62,855 bases of DNA from JAAUTS01 sp038250235. Its GTDB lineage: Bacteria > Verrucomicrobiota > Verrucomicrobiia > Methylacidiphilales > JAAUTS01. The DNA is taken from NCBI GenBank assembly GCA_038250235.1, contig JBBSCO010000011.1:1-62855 (forward strand), given 5' to 3'. The position numbers were made by a program, and so were the translations under genes. Under the pieces are notes generated by a model. That model was not told the origin of the DNA. It searched no databases and worked only from the letters and a program-made list of their open reading frames with translations. Shown here piece by piece: positions 52,909-61,123 of the stretch. Every line of letters starts with the position of its first letter. Position 1 is the first letter of the stretch.

Positions 52909-53228
52909 AAATTAAGAAGGTGAAAGGGAAGTCAGCCAAAGCCCGTGAATCACAAATCTGGCAACTGCGCCTTTATGTAATGGAATCGACCCTTAAATCC
53001 GAACAGGCGTTCGCGAACCTGAAACAGTTTTGTGAAACGCATCTCAAAGGCTGCTATCGCATCAAGGTGATTGATCTGCTTAAACAACCGCAATTGGCCA
53101 AAGGCGACCAAATCCTCGCGATTCCCACCGTGGTGCGTCAATTGCCCAAGCCTGTGCGCACCGTCATTGGCACTCTTTCCGACTTTGAACGCGTGCTCGC
53201 AGGCTTGGATCTGCGCGCCACCACTTAA
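52905..53228 (+). CDS. kaiB: KaiB-like protein 1
   Basis: A 107-residue thioredoxin-like fold protein with the KaiB pattern: LRLYVMESTLKSEQAFANLK, KGCYRIKVIDLLKQPQLA and DQILAIPTVVRQLPKPVRTV. KaiB binds the KaiC CI ring after a fold switch and slows the ATPase cycle. A basic N-terminal tail (KIKKVKGKSAKARE) extends it. It overlaps kaiC in an ATGA arrangement and precedes a second kaiB by nine bases. Confidence 0.93.
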   Translation: MKIKKVKGKSAKARESQIWQLRLYVMESTLKSEQAFANLKQFCETHLKGCYRIKVIDLLKQPQLAKGDQILAIPTVVRQLPKPVRTVIGTLSDFERVLAGLDLRATT

Positions 53229-53237
53229 CCCATTTGT

Positions 53238-53597
53238 ATGCCACTGAAAATTAAACGAATCCGGCGCGTAACCAAGCCTGTCGTGAAGTCCGCCGCCCGC
53301 CGATCGAAAGATAAATTCATCCTGCGCCTCTTTGTTGCAGGAGCGACGGATCGTTCGCGCCAAGCCATCCTGCGCGTCAAGCAATTATGCGCAACGGATT
53401 TGAACGGCGGCTGCAATTTGCAGGTCATCGACATTTATCAACAGCCCGAACTGGCGCGTGAGAACCAGATCGTCGCCACCCCGACGCTCATCGTGGAATT
53501 TCCTCCGCCGCTGCGGCGCTTCATCGGCAACCTCGCGAACATCACCGAACTCTTCGTCCAATTGGACCTCAGCACCAAGATTAAAGTCGTATTGTGA
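53238..53597 (+). CDS. KaiB-like protein 2
   Basis: A 119-residue second KaiB: FILRLFVAGATDRSRQAILR, NLQVIDIYQQPELARENQIV and ATPTLIVEFPPPLRRFIGNL. It differs from copy 1 throughout and has an even more basic front (KIKRIRRVTKPVVKS), so it is a paralogue from an old duplication, not a recent one. Two kaiB genes in tandem raise the possibility of mixed or competing rings on KaiC. Its stop overlaps the next start. Confidence 0.92.
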   Translation: MPLKIKRIRRVTKPVVKSAARRSKDKFILRLFVAGATDRSRQAILRVKQLCATDLNGGCNLQVIDIYQQPELARENQIVATPTLIVEFPPPLRRFIGNLANITELFVQLDLSTKIKVVL

Positions 53598-54856
53598 AAA
53601 CCACACGCTCAGAAAATAATAGCCGCGAACTTGCCGAGTGCCGCGCCCGTCTGGCCGTGGCCGAGGAAACGCTCCGCGCCATCCGCAGCGGTGAAGTGGA
53701 TACGGTGATGGTCGCGGGCAAGGAAGGCTCGCAAGTGTTCACGCTCGAAGGTGCCGAGCAGGCTTACCGCTTGTTGATTGAATCCATGAATGAGGGTGCT
53801 GTGACCCTGACATCGGACAAAACGATCCTTTATGCCAACCATTGCTTTGCCCGTATGATCAAATGCCCTCTGGAACAGGTGATCGGCAATTCATTCCGCA
53901 CGTTTCTCACACCGGGGGATCTGGCTGCCCTCAAACCGCATTTAAAACGTGCGGGCCAGACGGGTTCAAAAATTGAGGTGAGGCTCAAAGCGGACGACGG
54001 TTCACATACCCCCGCACGAATATCGGTTTGTCCACTGCAGAAGCACAGCAGCAACCAGGCGGCGTTCGGTCTGGTGGTGACAGATATGTCCGAGTCCAAA
54101 AGAACCGAGGAACTGCTCCGGGCTTTGACCCACCGTGTGGTCAGGATGCAGGAATCGGAACGTGGCCGGGTGGCGCTTGAACTGCACGACAATATCACCC
54201 AGCTTCTCATTGCCGTCATCATCCGGAGCAAAACCTTGGCGGATGGGTTTTCAGGCCACAATGCCGGAACCCGGAAGGAAGCGATGGGCATAGGCCGGAT
54301 GCTGGGGCATGCGGCGGATGAAGTGGAGCGCATCTCGCGTAACCTGCGCCCTGGTGTGCTGGAACATCTGGGCCTGGTCGCCGTTTTCCACGCGTCTAGC
54401 CAGGAATTTGAAAAACAGAACGGCGTGCCCGTCCAATTGACCTGTGTGACGTTAAAAACACGGATGCCCGCAGAGACCGAGTTGGCGTTGTACCGCATTC
54501 TTCAGGAGGCCCTGAAAAACATCAGCAAGCATTCACGCGCCAAACAGGTGAGCATCTGCCTCACGAAAAAGGAAGGCATCGTCGCGCTGACCATCAAGGA
54601 CGATGGAATCGGGTTTGAAGCAGACCATTTTTTTACAAAAACGAAGGGCAACGGAGGGCTTGGGCTTCTAGGTATGCTCGAACGTGCCGCCTATGTGGGC
54701 GGGGCTTTCACCATCAAATCCGCACGGCGATGGGGAACTGAAATCCAGGTCTCCATTCCCCTGTTTAAAAAGGCCCCTTCGGGAAACCAGTTAGACCAGC
54801 TAAACCAGCCAACCAAAAGGAACTATGAAAAAAATAACCGTGCTACTGGCAGATGA
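53594..54856 (+). CDS. PAS-domain histidine kinase (NarL-type), second
   Basis: A 420-residue soluble kinase. The lead ECRARLAVAEETLRAIRSGE is a coil typical of kinases beside kaiC; one PAS domain covers 55-165 (YRLLIESMNEGAVTLTSDKT). HisKA_3 has phospho-histidine 198 (ALELHDNITQLLIAVII) and the HATPase domain has LYRILQEALKNISKHSRAK and GGLGLLGMLERAAYVGG. The start is GTG at 53594, overlapping the second kaiB stop. The last 32 bases overlap the response regulator in another frame, so the kinase and regulator are tightly coupled. Confidence 0.9.
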   Translation: MKTTRSENNSRELAECRARLAVAEETLRAIRSGEVDTVMVAGKEGSQVFTLEGAEQAYRLLIESMNEGAVTLTSDKTILYANHCFARMIKCPLEQVIGNSFRTFLTPGDLAALKPHLKRAGQTGSKIEVRLKADDGSHTPARISVCPLQKHSSNQAAFGLVVTDMSESKRTEELLRALTHRVVRMQESERGRVALELHDNITQLLIAVIIRSKTLADGFSGHNAGTRKEAMGIGRMLGHAADEVERISRNLRPGVLEHLGLVAVFHASSQEFEKQNGVPVQLTCVTLKTRMPAETELALYRILQEALKNISKHSRAKQVSICLTKKEGIVALTIKDDGIGFEADHFFTKTKGNGGLGLLGMLERAAYVGGAFTIKSARRWGTEIQVSIPLFKKAPSGNQLDQLNQPTKRNYEKNNRATGR

Positions 54857-55502
54857 TCATACGATTGTACGTGAAGGCATCCTCAAAATGCTTGCCTTGG
54901 AATCGGACTTTGAAGTGGTGGGCGATACGCTGAATGGACGGCAGGCCGTGATACTGGCAAACAAACTCCATCCGGATGTCATTCTCATGGACCTCGCCAT
55001 GCCCCTACTGAATGGTTTGGAGGCAACCCGTCAGATTCTCAAATCAAATCCCAAGATGAAAATAATCATCCTTTCCGCCCACAGCGAGGATGCCTATGTC
55101 TCCAATGCCATCGAATCCGGCGCGGTCGGATTTCTGCTCAAACAAACATCCTGCAAAGAGGTCTGCCAGGCCATCCGGCAGGTGGTCAAAGGAGAAAAAT
55201 ATTTCAGTGCGGATGTCTCCAAACGGATGAGCCGTCTGCAATCGGCCCAGACCGTGCACCAGAAAATGCCTACGGGGAAGGCGCCCAAGCTGACTTCCCG
55301 TGAGATGGAGGTGCTGCAACTGATAGCGGAAGGCAACGCCAACAAAAACACCGCGTCTCTTCTCGGAATCAGCATCAAAACGGTTGAAAAGCACCGTGGA
55401 CACGTCATGGAAAAGTTGGACATTCATGATACGGCCGGTCTTACGCGTTATGCCATCTCTGCGGGTATTATTGAAAGCAATGCGCAGTTGACCATTAGTT
55501 AA
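54825..55502 (+). CDS. NarL/LuxR-type response regulator
   Basis: A 225-residue two-domain regulator. The receiver has acidic pocket D10/D11, phospho-acceptor aspartate 56 (DVILMDLAMP) and a lysine in FLLKQTS. The DNA-binding domain is a LuxR helix-turn-helix (LTSREMEVLQLIAEGNANK, then GISIKTVEKHRGHVMEKL). It is the natural partner of both upstream HisKA_3 kinases. Its targets may include the three 20-bp motifs in this island, which is inference. Confidence 0.93.
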   Translation: MKKITVLLADDHTIVREGILKMLALESDFEVVGDTLNGRQAVILANKLHPDVILMDLAMPLLNGLEATRQILKSNPKMKIIILSAHSEDAYVSNAIESGAVGFLLKQTSCKEVCQAIRQVVKGEKYFSADVSKRMSRLQSAQTVHQKMPTGKAPKLTSREMEVLQLIAEGNANKNTASLLGISIKTVEKHRGHVMEKLDIHDTAGLTRYAISAGIIESNAQLTIS

Positions 55503-55519
55503 TGTCCTAGGTCTTTGTA

Positions 55520-55540
55520 GCGTCGGTCTCTGACCGTCGC
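55520..55540. repeat. Hairpin after the response regulator
   Basis: GCGTCGGTC and GACCGTCGC (one mismatch) around a 3-base loop, starting 18 bases after the response regulator stop. It has no T-run, so it may be a palindromic intergenic repeat rather than an intrinsic terminator. Confidence 0.5.
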
Positions 55541-55644
55541 CCCTTCTCAAGGAGCGCGGGCACCTTGACTGCTCCTTCCGTCATCCTGCCGGAAGGTTTT
55601 AACGTGTCTGTATCAACCACTATGCAACTCTCAATAAGCAGATA

Positions 55645-55664
55645 AGGTAGGGTTAGACCCCATG
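55645..55664 (+). promoter_or_regulatory. Shared 20-bp motif, copy 2
   Basis: AGGTAGGGTTAGACCCCATG, 70 bp before the start of the Thivi_2564-type gene. The inner GGGT/ACCC inverted pair and trailing CCAT are shared with copies 1 and 3. The distance to the gene fits a regulator-binding site or an unusual promoter element. Confidence 0.65.
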
Positions 55665-55734
55665 GCGTCTGAGGGGAAGCGCTCCCAAGATCAGGTATGT
55701 ATTCTAATCCATTCTTAAGCTTGAGATATCAGCC

Positions 55735-55932
55735 ATGTCTCTGATCACCATCGTTATCACCCTGATCGTTGTTGGATTGTTGCTTTGGCTGATCAACAAT
55801 TACATCCCGATGGATGGGAAAATTAAGCAGATTCTCAACATCGTCGTGGTTATTGTCGTCATTCTGTGGCTGCTTTCTGCCTTTGGAATCATCGGTAACA
55901 CGGGGGACATACAACTTCCACAAGTGAGATAG
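55735..55932 (+). CDS. Thivi_2564-type small membrane protein
   Basis: A 65-residue protein with two helices: LITIVITLIVVGLLLWLINN, then IPMDGKIKQILNIVVVIVVI. The INNYIPMDGKIK loop is the signature of this small family. Function is unknown, but it is commonly found beside stress genes. It starts 70 bp after motif copy 2 and precedes the lone receiver gene by four bases. Confidence 0.85.
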   Translation: MSLITIVITLIVVGLLLWLINNYIPMDGKIKQILNIVVVIVVILWLLSAFGIIGNTGDIQLPQVR

Positions 55933-55936
55933 GTTC

Positions 55937-56392
55937 ATGTTTGCGCAAAGCAATACGGCGGTTTCGGAGACCTCTTTTCAGGAGAAAAGGCCGAAACGTA
56001 TTCTGGTAGTCGATGACGAGCCCGACATCCGCAGACTTAATACAAAAATCTTGTGTAGTCATGGCTACCAGGTGGATTCAGCGGACGACGGGATCTCTGC
56101 ATGGGAAATCATGCAACAGAACTATTACGATCTGTTGGTTACTGACAATCAGATGTCCCATCTCAATGGTATTGAGTTAATCAAAAAACTTCACGACCTG
56201 GACATTATAGTGCCTGCTGTTCTGGCAACCGGTGTGCCCCCAACCGAAGAGTTGAAAAAGCATCCGGGTCTTCCTATCAAAGCGCTACTTCTTAAGCCCT
56301 ACTCAGTCGCAGCACTGTTGGCCACTGTTTCCCAAGTTCTGGATGAAATGGATGGCCCATCCCATATCAGCGGATCTGCCAACCATCCGTAA
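55937..56392 (+). CDS. Single-domain response regulator
   Basis: A 151-residue receiver protein: ILVVDDEPDIRR pocket at 22-33, phospho-acceptor aspartate 70 (DLLVTDNQMSHLNG), switch ATGVPP and lysine in LLLKPYS. There is no output domain, so it may act as a phosphate sink or by protein contact. It lies four bp after the Thivi_2564-type gene; the kinase for it could be either upstream kinase. Confidence 0.92.
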   Translation: MFAQSNTAVSETSFQEKRPKRILVVDDEPDIRRLNTKILCSHGYQVDSADDGISAWEIMQQNYYDLLVTDNQMSHLNGIELIKKLHDLDIIVPAVLATGVPPTEELKKHPGLPIKALLLKPYSVAALLATVSQVLDEMDGPSHISGSANHP

Positions 56393-56504
56393 TCTTCAGC
56401 GCGTGGTTCCAGGATTTTTTGTCCTGACGGGTTTCTTTGAACTGTCATCTCCTTCATCCTACTTTTTGTCATTGGGGTGAGTTGGACCTCAAGGAGGCAG
56501 GGCA

Positions 56505-56524
56505 TGGCAGGGTAACACCCCATA
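56505..56524 (+). promoter_or_regulatory. Shared 20-bp motif, copy 3
   Basis: TGGCAGGGTAACACCCCATA, 73 bp before the DUF3309 gene start. It keeps GG-AGGGT-A-ACCCCAT of the other copies. The close match of position with copy 2 (70 bp) supports a functional site. Confidence 0.65.
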
Positions 56525-56597
56525 GAATGAGCCAACTTTTTGGGTTAATTTCGTCCATGAGAAAAATCAAAGAAGCATTCATTAACAAGGAGCAATC

Positions 56598-56753
56598 ATG
56601 TTAGGAATCCTCTTATTCATTTTATTGATCATGATCCTTGTCGGTTCGCTCCCCAGTTGGCCCCACAGCAGAGGTTGGGGATATTATCCGAGCGGCGGGT
56701 TGGGGCTGATTCTTGTCATTTTCCTGATCTTTTTTTTAATTGGAAGAATCTGA
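56598..56753 (+). CDS. DUF3309 family small membrane protein
   Basis: A 51-residue protein: a hydrophobic helix, then SLPSWPHSRGWGYYPSGGLG, then a second helix ending FFLIGRI. This is the near-invariant DUF3309 plan. A GGAG ribosome site lies just upstream. Function is unknown; it is often found among stress genes in soil bacteria. Confidence 0.9.
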   Translation: MLGILLFILLIMILVGSLPSWPHSRGWGYYPSGGLGLILVIFLIFFLIGRI

Positions 56754-56801
56754 AGGACGCGCTGTCTCTTCCCCGAAAACCGCATTGAGAATGTAAATAA
56801 G

Positions 56802-57494
56802 ATGAAAAGCCTTAAAGAATTGATTGGAAGCAAGCTCGCAGCCAATGACGGCTTAATCGGCTGCGTTAAAGATTTTTATTTTGAAGATCAGAACTGGTTC
56901 GTGCGCTATGTCATTGCCGACACACGCTCATGGGTGCCTGACCGAAATGTTCTGCTTTCCCCCCATGTCTTTGGCCCCCTCAAAGATGAGGGGGAGCCTC
57001 TTTCAGTAAACCTGGCCATGAAGCAGATCCAGGACAGCCCTCCGATTGAGCTGCACAAACCGGTTTCAAGGCAGTCTGAGAAAAAGTTTTACGCCAGCTA
57101 CGGGCTACCAAGTTACCTCGTGGGTGGGGATCTCTGGGGTATGGGCGGCTATCCGGTTTTGGAGCTGCTGGCAAAACCCGCACCCAAACAGCAGAATTCT
57201 GAAACTCTTCCGAAGGCTGACTCTCATCTGCGTAGTGTACAATCCATAAACGGTTACCAAGTGGTGGCGAGTGATGGAAACACTGGTCATATCAGTGATT
57301 TCATGCTGAATCCCAGGAACTGGTCCATTTCTCAATTGGTTATAAAATCAGGTCTATGGCCTTTGTCCAACGAAGTGCATATACCCCCCGGAAAGGTGAT
57401 CCGGATCAGCTACGAAGAATCCACGGTATTCATCAATATGACCAGGGAAGCGTTCAAGAAAATCCATGCACCGCGCCAATTTGCTGAGAAATAA
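56802..57494 (+). CDS. Two PRC-barrel domain protein
   Basis: A 230-residue protein with two PRC-barrel-like units, at 1-80 (LIGSKLAANDGLIGCVKDFY, WFVRYVIADTRSW) and 145-225 (INGYQVVASDGNTGHISDFM, WSISQLVIKSG). PRC-barrels bind RNA or membrane partners and occur in stress and ribosome-maturation proteins. The two units in one protein are typical of the stress type seen with CsbD and Dps. It lies 48 bp after the DUF3309 gene. Confidence 0.85.
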   Translation: MKSLKELIGSKLAANDGLIGCVKDFYFEDQNWFVRYVIADTRSWVPDRNVLLSPHVFGPLKDEGEPLSVNLAMKQIQDSPPIELHKPVSRQSEKKFYASYGLPSYLVGGDLWGMGGYPVLELLAKPAPKQQNSETLPKADSHLRSVQSINGYQVVASDGNTGHISDFMLNPRNWSISQLVIKSGLWPLSNEVHIPPGKVIRISYEESTVFINMTREAFKKIHAPRQFAEK

Positions 57495-57521
57495 ACACAA
57501 CCAAACCAACCTACCAATCAC

Positions 57522-58037
57522 ATGCCAAAATCCATAAATAAAAAAAGTCAGAACCAGATTATCGGGGGAATATTCAACGACTGTGAGAATGCACACAAGG
57601 CGGTCAAGGCGTTTCAAAATTTAAAAATCCTTAGATCCAATATTCAAATCATCGTCAAAAAGAACGGCGAAGATGTGGAGGACAGCTACACCAACCTACT
57701 GGTTCATCGGGGCTTTTCCCAATCGCAGGCTCTATATCACAACAAGGTGATCCGGGCAGGAAAAGTGTTGGTGGCGGTCTATGAAATTGAAGATCCGGCA
57801 CCTGTCATTGATATTTTTGATCAATTCGGTGCTGAGTTTAATCCCAACGGATCGAGAAATCTGCGTCTGGACGTGGCCGGGATGACTGTGGGCGCGGCGC
57901 TCGGCGCGGCTGCTGGCGGTGTTGCCGGCGGTGTGGTGGCTGGTCCCGTCGGAGCAATCGCCGGAGCTGCGGCCGGTGTTTTGTTTGGAGCTGGTTCCGG
58001 TGTCGCCGCCGGAAAAGTCCTGGAGCATAACAAATAA
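57522..58037 (+). CDS. YflT-like general stress protein with glycine-rich tail
   Basis: A 171-residue protein. The first 110 residues resemble the YflT/general-stress fold (GGIFNDCENAHKAVKAFQNL, SQALYHNKVIRAGKVLVAVY). The end is a glycine/alanine-rich stretch (GAALGAAAGGVAGGVVAGPV and onward) that could insert into membrane like the glycine-zipper proteins. The role is unproven. It follows the PRC-barrel gene by 27 bp. Confidence 0.8.
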   Translation: MPKSINKKSQNQIIGGIFNDCENAHKAVKAFQNLKILRSNIQIIVKKNGEDVEDSYTNLLVHRGFSQSQALYHNKVIRAGKVLVAVYEIEDPAPVIDIFDQFGAEFNPNGSRNLRLDVAGMTVGAALGAAAGGVAGGVVAGPVGAIAGAAAGVLFGAGSGVAAGKVLEHNK

Positions 58038-58077
58038 TTACTGAAGTCATTACCCAAAATCCAAAAAAAGTTAAAAA

Positions 58078-58599
58078 ATGAAAACCATGAACTCCACTCT
58101 TGAACAAATTCCGACCATGTACAAAACCGAAAACAACATACCCAAAAACCGACGGTCCGAAATGAATGCCCTGATGAACAGGCGCCTGGCCTCCGCTGTG
58201 GATCTGCAGATGCAGATGAAACAGGCACATTGGAATGTGAAAGGACCGAGCTTCATCGGTCTGCATGAACTTTTCGACAAAGTAGCTGGGGCCGTGGATG
58301 GCTATGTAGACTTGATTGCCGAACGTATTGTGCAACTGGGTGGTATCGCCGAGGGAACGGTGCGGGTTTCGGCAGCACGGTCGCAGCTGGAGGAATATCC
58401 CCTCTCGATTGCCGAGGGCACGTCCCATGTCTCCGCCGTTTCAACAGCGCTGGCCGCGTTTGGACGGGAAGCCCGGGGAACAATCAATGAGGCGGAAGAG
58501 CTGGATGATGCCGATACGGCGGATTTATTCACCGAAATTTCCAGAGGAATAGACAAGTGGTTGTGGTTTGTTGAAGCCCACTCCCAAGCCCCCAAATAA
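58078..58599 (+). CDS. dps: Dps-type DNA-protecting ferritin-like protein
   Basis: A 173-residue Dps. The intersubunit ferroxidase ligands are kept: histidine in QAHWNVKGPSFIGLHELFD and aspartate/glutamate in DGYVDLIAERIVQLGG. Dps dodecamers oxidise iron with peroxide and coat DNA in starvation and oxidative stress. The N-terminal tail is long and basic (PKNRRSEMN), which would help DNA binding. It sits centrally in the stress-gene run. Confidence 0.95.
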   Translation: MKTMNSTLEQIPTMYKTENNIPKNRRSEMNALMNRRLASAVDLQMQMKQAHWNVKGPSFIGLHELFDKVAGAVDGYVDLIAERIVQLGGIAEGTVRVSAARSQLEEYPLSIAEGTSHVSAVSTALAAFGREARGTINEAEELDDADTADLFTEISRGIDKWLWFVEAHSQAPK

Positions 58600-58612
58600 A
58601 ATCCCTAAACTT

Positions 58613-58801
58613 ATGAGCAAGCAAACGTCCCCCAAAAACTCGAACAGCAAACTCAGCGAAGGTCGGAGCGCGGCTGAGCCTGCCCATAAACACAAAACGA
58701 AAAAAACGGTTCACGGCACTTCCAATGATTTACGCGAGGACCGCTCCATACGGCAGATGAAGAATACTCCCATCCCGAAAACCTTTCCCCAGGCACATTA
58801 A
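58613..58801 (+). CDS. Small basic hydrophilic protein, unknown
   Basis: A 62-residue protein of mostly polar, basic residues (KTSPKNSNSKLSEG-like composition, KHKTKKTVHG). It looks disordered. It starts 13 bases after dps, suggesting co-expression. No family recognised. Confidence 0.5.
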   Translation: MSKQTSPKNSNSKLSEGRSAAEPAHKHKTKKTVHGTSNDLREDRSIRQMKNTPIPKTFPQAH

Positions 58802-58825
58802 CCTTAAACAGAGGAAATCAAACCC

Positions 58826-59029
58826 ATGAATCACATCATCGCCACCATGAACTCCCGGGACATCCGCAACTGTTCCCCCCAAAATCTGGTCCGAACCAAT
58901 TATGGAAAACAAACGCATCATGTTTTCTACAAGAATAGTTCCAGAGAGACTTCAGGGAACAGCAGCCCTTTTCAGGCAATTTCAGCAGGCGGAGAAACCA
59001 TTGGTTTCTCCGGAAGTTTTCAGAAATAA
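58826..59029 (+). CDS. Small protein of doubtful status
   Basis: A 67-residue frame with a good AGAGGA ribosome site eight bases before the ATG. The product (RDIRNCSPQNLVRTNYGKQT and onward) has no family match. A different frame from 58902 to 59138 overlaps it and looks equally protein-like, so the true gene in this stretch is uncertain. Confidence 0.35.
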   Translation: MNHIIATMNSRDIRNCSPQNLVRTNYGKQTHHVFYKNSSRETSGNSSPFQAISAGGETIGFSGSFQK

Positions 59030-59223
59030 CAACAACACAAGTGAACGTCTGTATCCGAAAGAAGTCTTTTCAGGACTGGGAACAAAGACCGCATCGATTG
59101 ACTGTGGTTTTCCCCCACCAGATTCAGATCTTATTTAAAGGGTTGTTAAGAGCCGCCTTACTTTGAATGGTTCCATCCTTGTTTCAAGAACGACCACAGA
59201 CCAACCTGGCCCTACCTAAAATC

Positions 59224-59859
59224 ATGACTGCTAATCCTTTCACATCCGCAAAGAAAGCATCCACTGACCACCCGATTCAGGCGATTATCGCCGACCGTTG
59301 GAGTCCCTATGGGTTTACGGATCGGGCGGTCTTGGAACCTGATCTGCGCTCGCTTTTCGAAGCGGCACGTTGGTCTGCATCGTCCTATAATGAGCAGCCT
59401 TGGAGCTACATCGTTGCGACCCGCGTTAATCCCCTTGAGTTTGATCGAATGCTGGCTTGCCTGGTTCCTGACAATAGAGCATGGGCCAAGGAAGCGCCCG
59501 TGCTTGTCATCGGGGTGGCCAACTTAAGATTCACGAAGAATGGTAAGGAAAACAAGGCCGCAGTTCATGACCTGGGCCTTGCCTCTGCCACTCTGGCTAT
59601 CGAAGCCACGGCGCGCGGTATTTCGGTGCATCAGATGATTGGTATCCTTCCTGATGTGGCACGCGATCTTTACCATATTCCTGAACACTCTGAGGCCTGG
59701 ACTGGCATGGCCATCGGTTATATGGCCAATGAGGATGAATTACCGCCCGGTATGAAGGAACGGGATCTTACCCCGCGACAACGCAAGCCCCTGAGCCAGT
59801 TCGTCTTCTCAGGAACCTGGGGGAAGTGCCTGCTTTCGCTGGCTCCCACGCATGAATGA
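59224..59859 (+). CDS. Nitroreductase-family flavoprotein
   Basis: A 211-residue FMN protein: RWSPYGFTDRAV and EAARWSASSYNEQPWSYIVA are the FMN-binding opening, and LGLASATLAIEATARGISVH the middle helix. Members reduce nitro groups, quinones or flavins with NAD(P)H; the physiological substrate is unknown. The ATG at 59224 starts nearest the conserved core. It fits with the redox defence genes around it. Confidence 0.9.
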   Translation: MTANPFTSAKKASTDHPIQAIIADRWSPYGFTDRAVLEPDLRSLFEAARWSASSYNEQPWSYIVATRVNPLEFDRMLACLVPDNRAWAKEAPVLVIGVANLRFTKNGKENKAAVHDLGLASATLAIEATARGISVHQMIGILPDVARDLYHIPEHSEAWTGMAIGYMANEDELPPGMKERDLTPRQRKPLSQFVFSGTWGKCLLSLAPTHE

Positions 59860-60070
59860 AGGATTTATAATCTTGCAAGCTGTGTCGCCGGTTACAGCGG
59901 CTAAAGTTGCTGAACCGGAAAGTCCTCCCTGTCGGAAGACTTCCGGCAATGAAGTTGTCAAACTGAGGGGCGGACAACTTATTGCGCCCGCGGTGAAACA
60001 AGGGGAGCGCCGCAACCTCACCGTCAGCGAGGCTGTTGAAATCTGGCGAAACGAGGGAGATCCTAACTGA
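59852..60070 (+). CDS. Small hypothetical protein, weak support
   Basis: A 72-residue frame overlapping the nitroreductase stop by eight bases. It has no clear ribosome site and no recognised family. Its ending (NLTVSEAVEIWRNEGD) is plausible as protein. Confidence 0.3.
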   Translation: MNEGFIILQAVSPVTAAKVAEPESPPCRKTSGNEVVKLRGGQLIAPAVKQGERRNLTVSEAVEIWRNEGDPN

Positions 60071-60146
60071 TGGTTTTTCCAACAAACTTTGGCGGGCGCC
60101 ATCCATACCTCCCGGAAAGTTTTTAAATCGATGACATCTTAATCTT

Positions 60147-60458
60147 ATGAAAACGAAAAAATCCAAACAAAGCCCGGAGCCAAAATCAGTCAAGAAGGTT
60201 CTTGTTACACCTAAAATGATGCGGGATAGAGCCGCAGAATTGGCTACAGAGCCAGAAATTATTTCTGAGGCAATAGTTTTAAAACCCGGACAGGTCTCGC
60301 CCCAGTGGGATCCCATTCTTGGTTCGCTCGGCCACACTCCCAAAGTGCCAATGGGCGATGATGAAGACAACGAAGGTAAAAGCACAAGTGAAAGACTTGT
60401 GGAAAAAGGAATTTGGAAAGCTGAGAAAGACCAAATGCGAAGGGCGGGACGATTTTAA
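60147..60458 (+). CDS. Lysine-rich hypothetical protein
   Basis: A 103-residue polar protein with a basic front (KTKKSKQSPEPKSVKKVLV) and an acidic middle (GDDEDNEGK). Probably mostly disordered. No family recognised. It lies between nitroreductase and redoxin genes on the same strand. Confidence 0.5.
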   Translation: MKTKKSKQSPEPKSVKKVLVTPKMMRDRAAELATEPEIISEAIVLKPGQVSPQWDPILGSLGHTPKVPMGDDEDNEGKSTSERLVEKGIWKAEKDQMRRAGRF

Positions 60459-60511
60459 AATCTTATCGGAAATACCGTCCCCGTAGACACAGGTATAAAC
60501 ACTACGAAACC

Positions 60512-61054
60512 ATGAAATTGTTACCAAAGCGGAAAACACCTGCGCTCGTGGTTTCACAGATCGGTGGGGGAAAATGGTCGCTGACCGAACAAAAGCCGGA
60601 TAAGTTCCTGATGCTTGTCTTTTACCGTGGCTACCATTGCCCGATCTGTAAAAGCTACCTTCAAAAGTTAAACAGTTTGCTTGATGATGCTTCGAATCTG
60701 GGGATTTCTGTTTTCACAATTTCCGGAGACACCCAGGAGCGGGCTTTAAAAAGTCGGGCTGAATGGTGTGTAGGTGACCTCGGAGTGGGTTACGGCATGA
60801 CCGCCGATCAAATGAACGACTGGGGTCTTTACGTGTCCGCTGCGATCAAGGAGGAAGAGCCGGAATTCTTCGGGGAACCTGCTCTGTTTCTAATCAAACC
60901 GGATCAGACAGTGTATTATGCGGCCTACAATTCGATGCCCGTGGGCCGACCCGACCCGAAAGAGGTTATCGAGTTTGTAAAATTCGCCTTGGAGAAAGAC
61001 TATCCTTCTCGCGGCGAAAGAACCACTGGCGGGCTACATTCCGCCAATCCCTGA
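60512..61054 (+). CDS. AhpC/TSA-like redoxin
   Basis: A 180-residue thioredoxin-fold protein. The active-site region FYRGYHCPICKSYL has a CxxC in place of the single peroxidatic cysteine pattern of classic AhpC, so it may act as a thiol reductase or peroxidase. VFTISGDTQERA and PALFLIKPDQTVYYAAYNS are typical of the family. It belongs to the oxidative-stress run. Confidence 0.87.
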   Translation: MKLLPKRKTPALVVSQIGGGKWSLTEQKPDKFLMLVFYRGYHCPICKSYLQKLNSLLDDASNLGISVFTISGDTQERALKSRAEWCVGDLGVGYGMTADQMNDWGLYVSAAIKEEEPEFFGEPALFLIKPDQTVYYAAYNSMPVGRPDPKEVIEFVKFALEKDYPSRGERTTGGLHSANP

Positions 61055-61123
61055 GTTTGTCAACCAACCCACGAACTCGCAATCCGAACCATTTTTTGGC
61101 GGCATGAAGAACATTGGAAAACG

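Noticed and set aside
58902..59138. Plus-strand 78-codon frame overlapping the small gene at 58826
   Set aside because: Plausible composition but no ribosome site; kept only as an alternative to the neighbouring frame.
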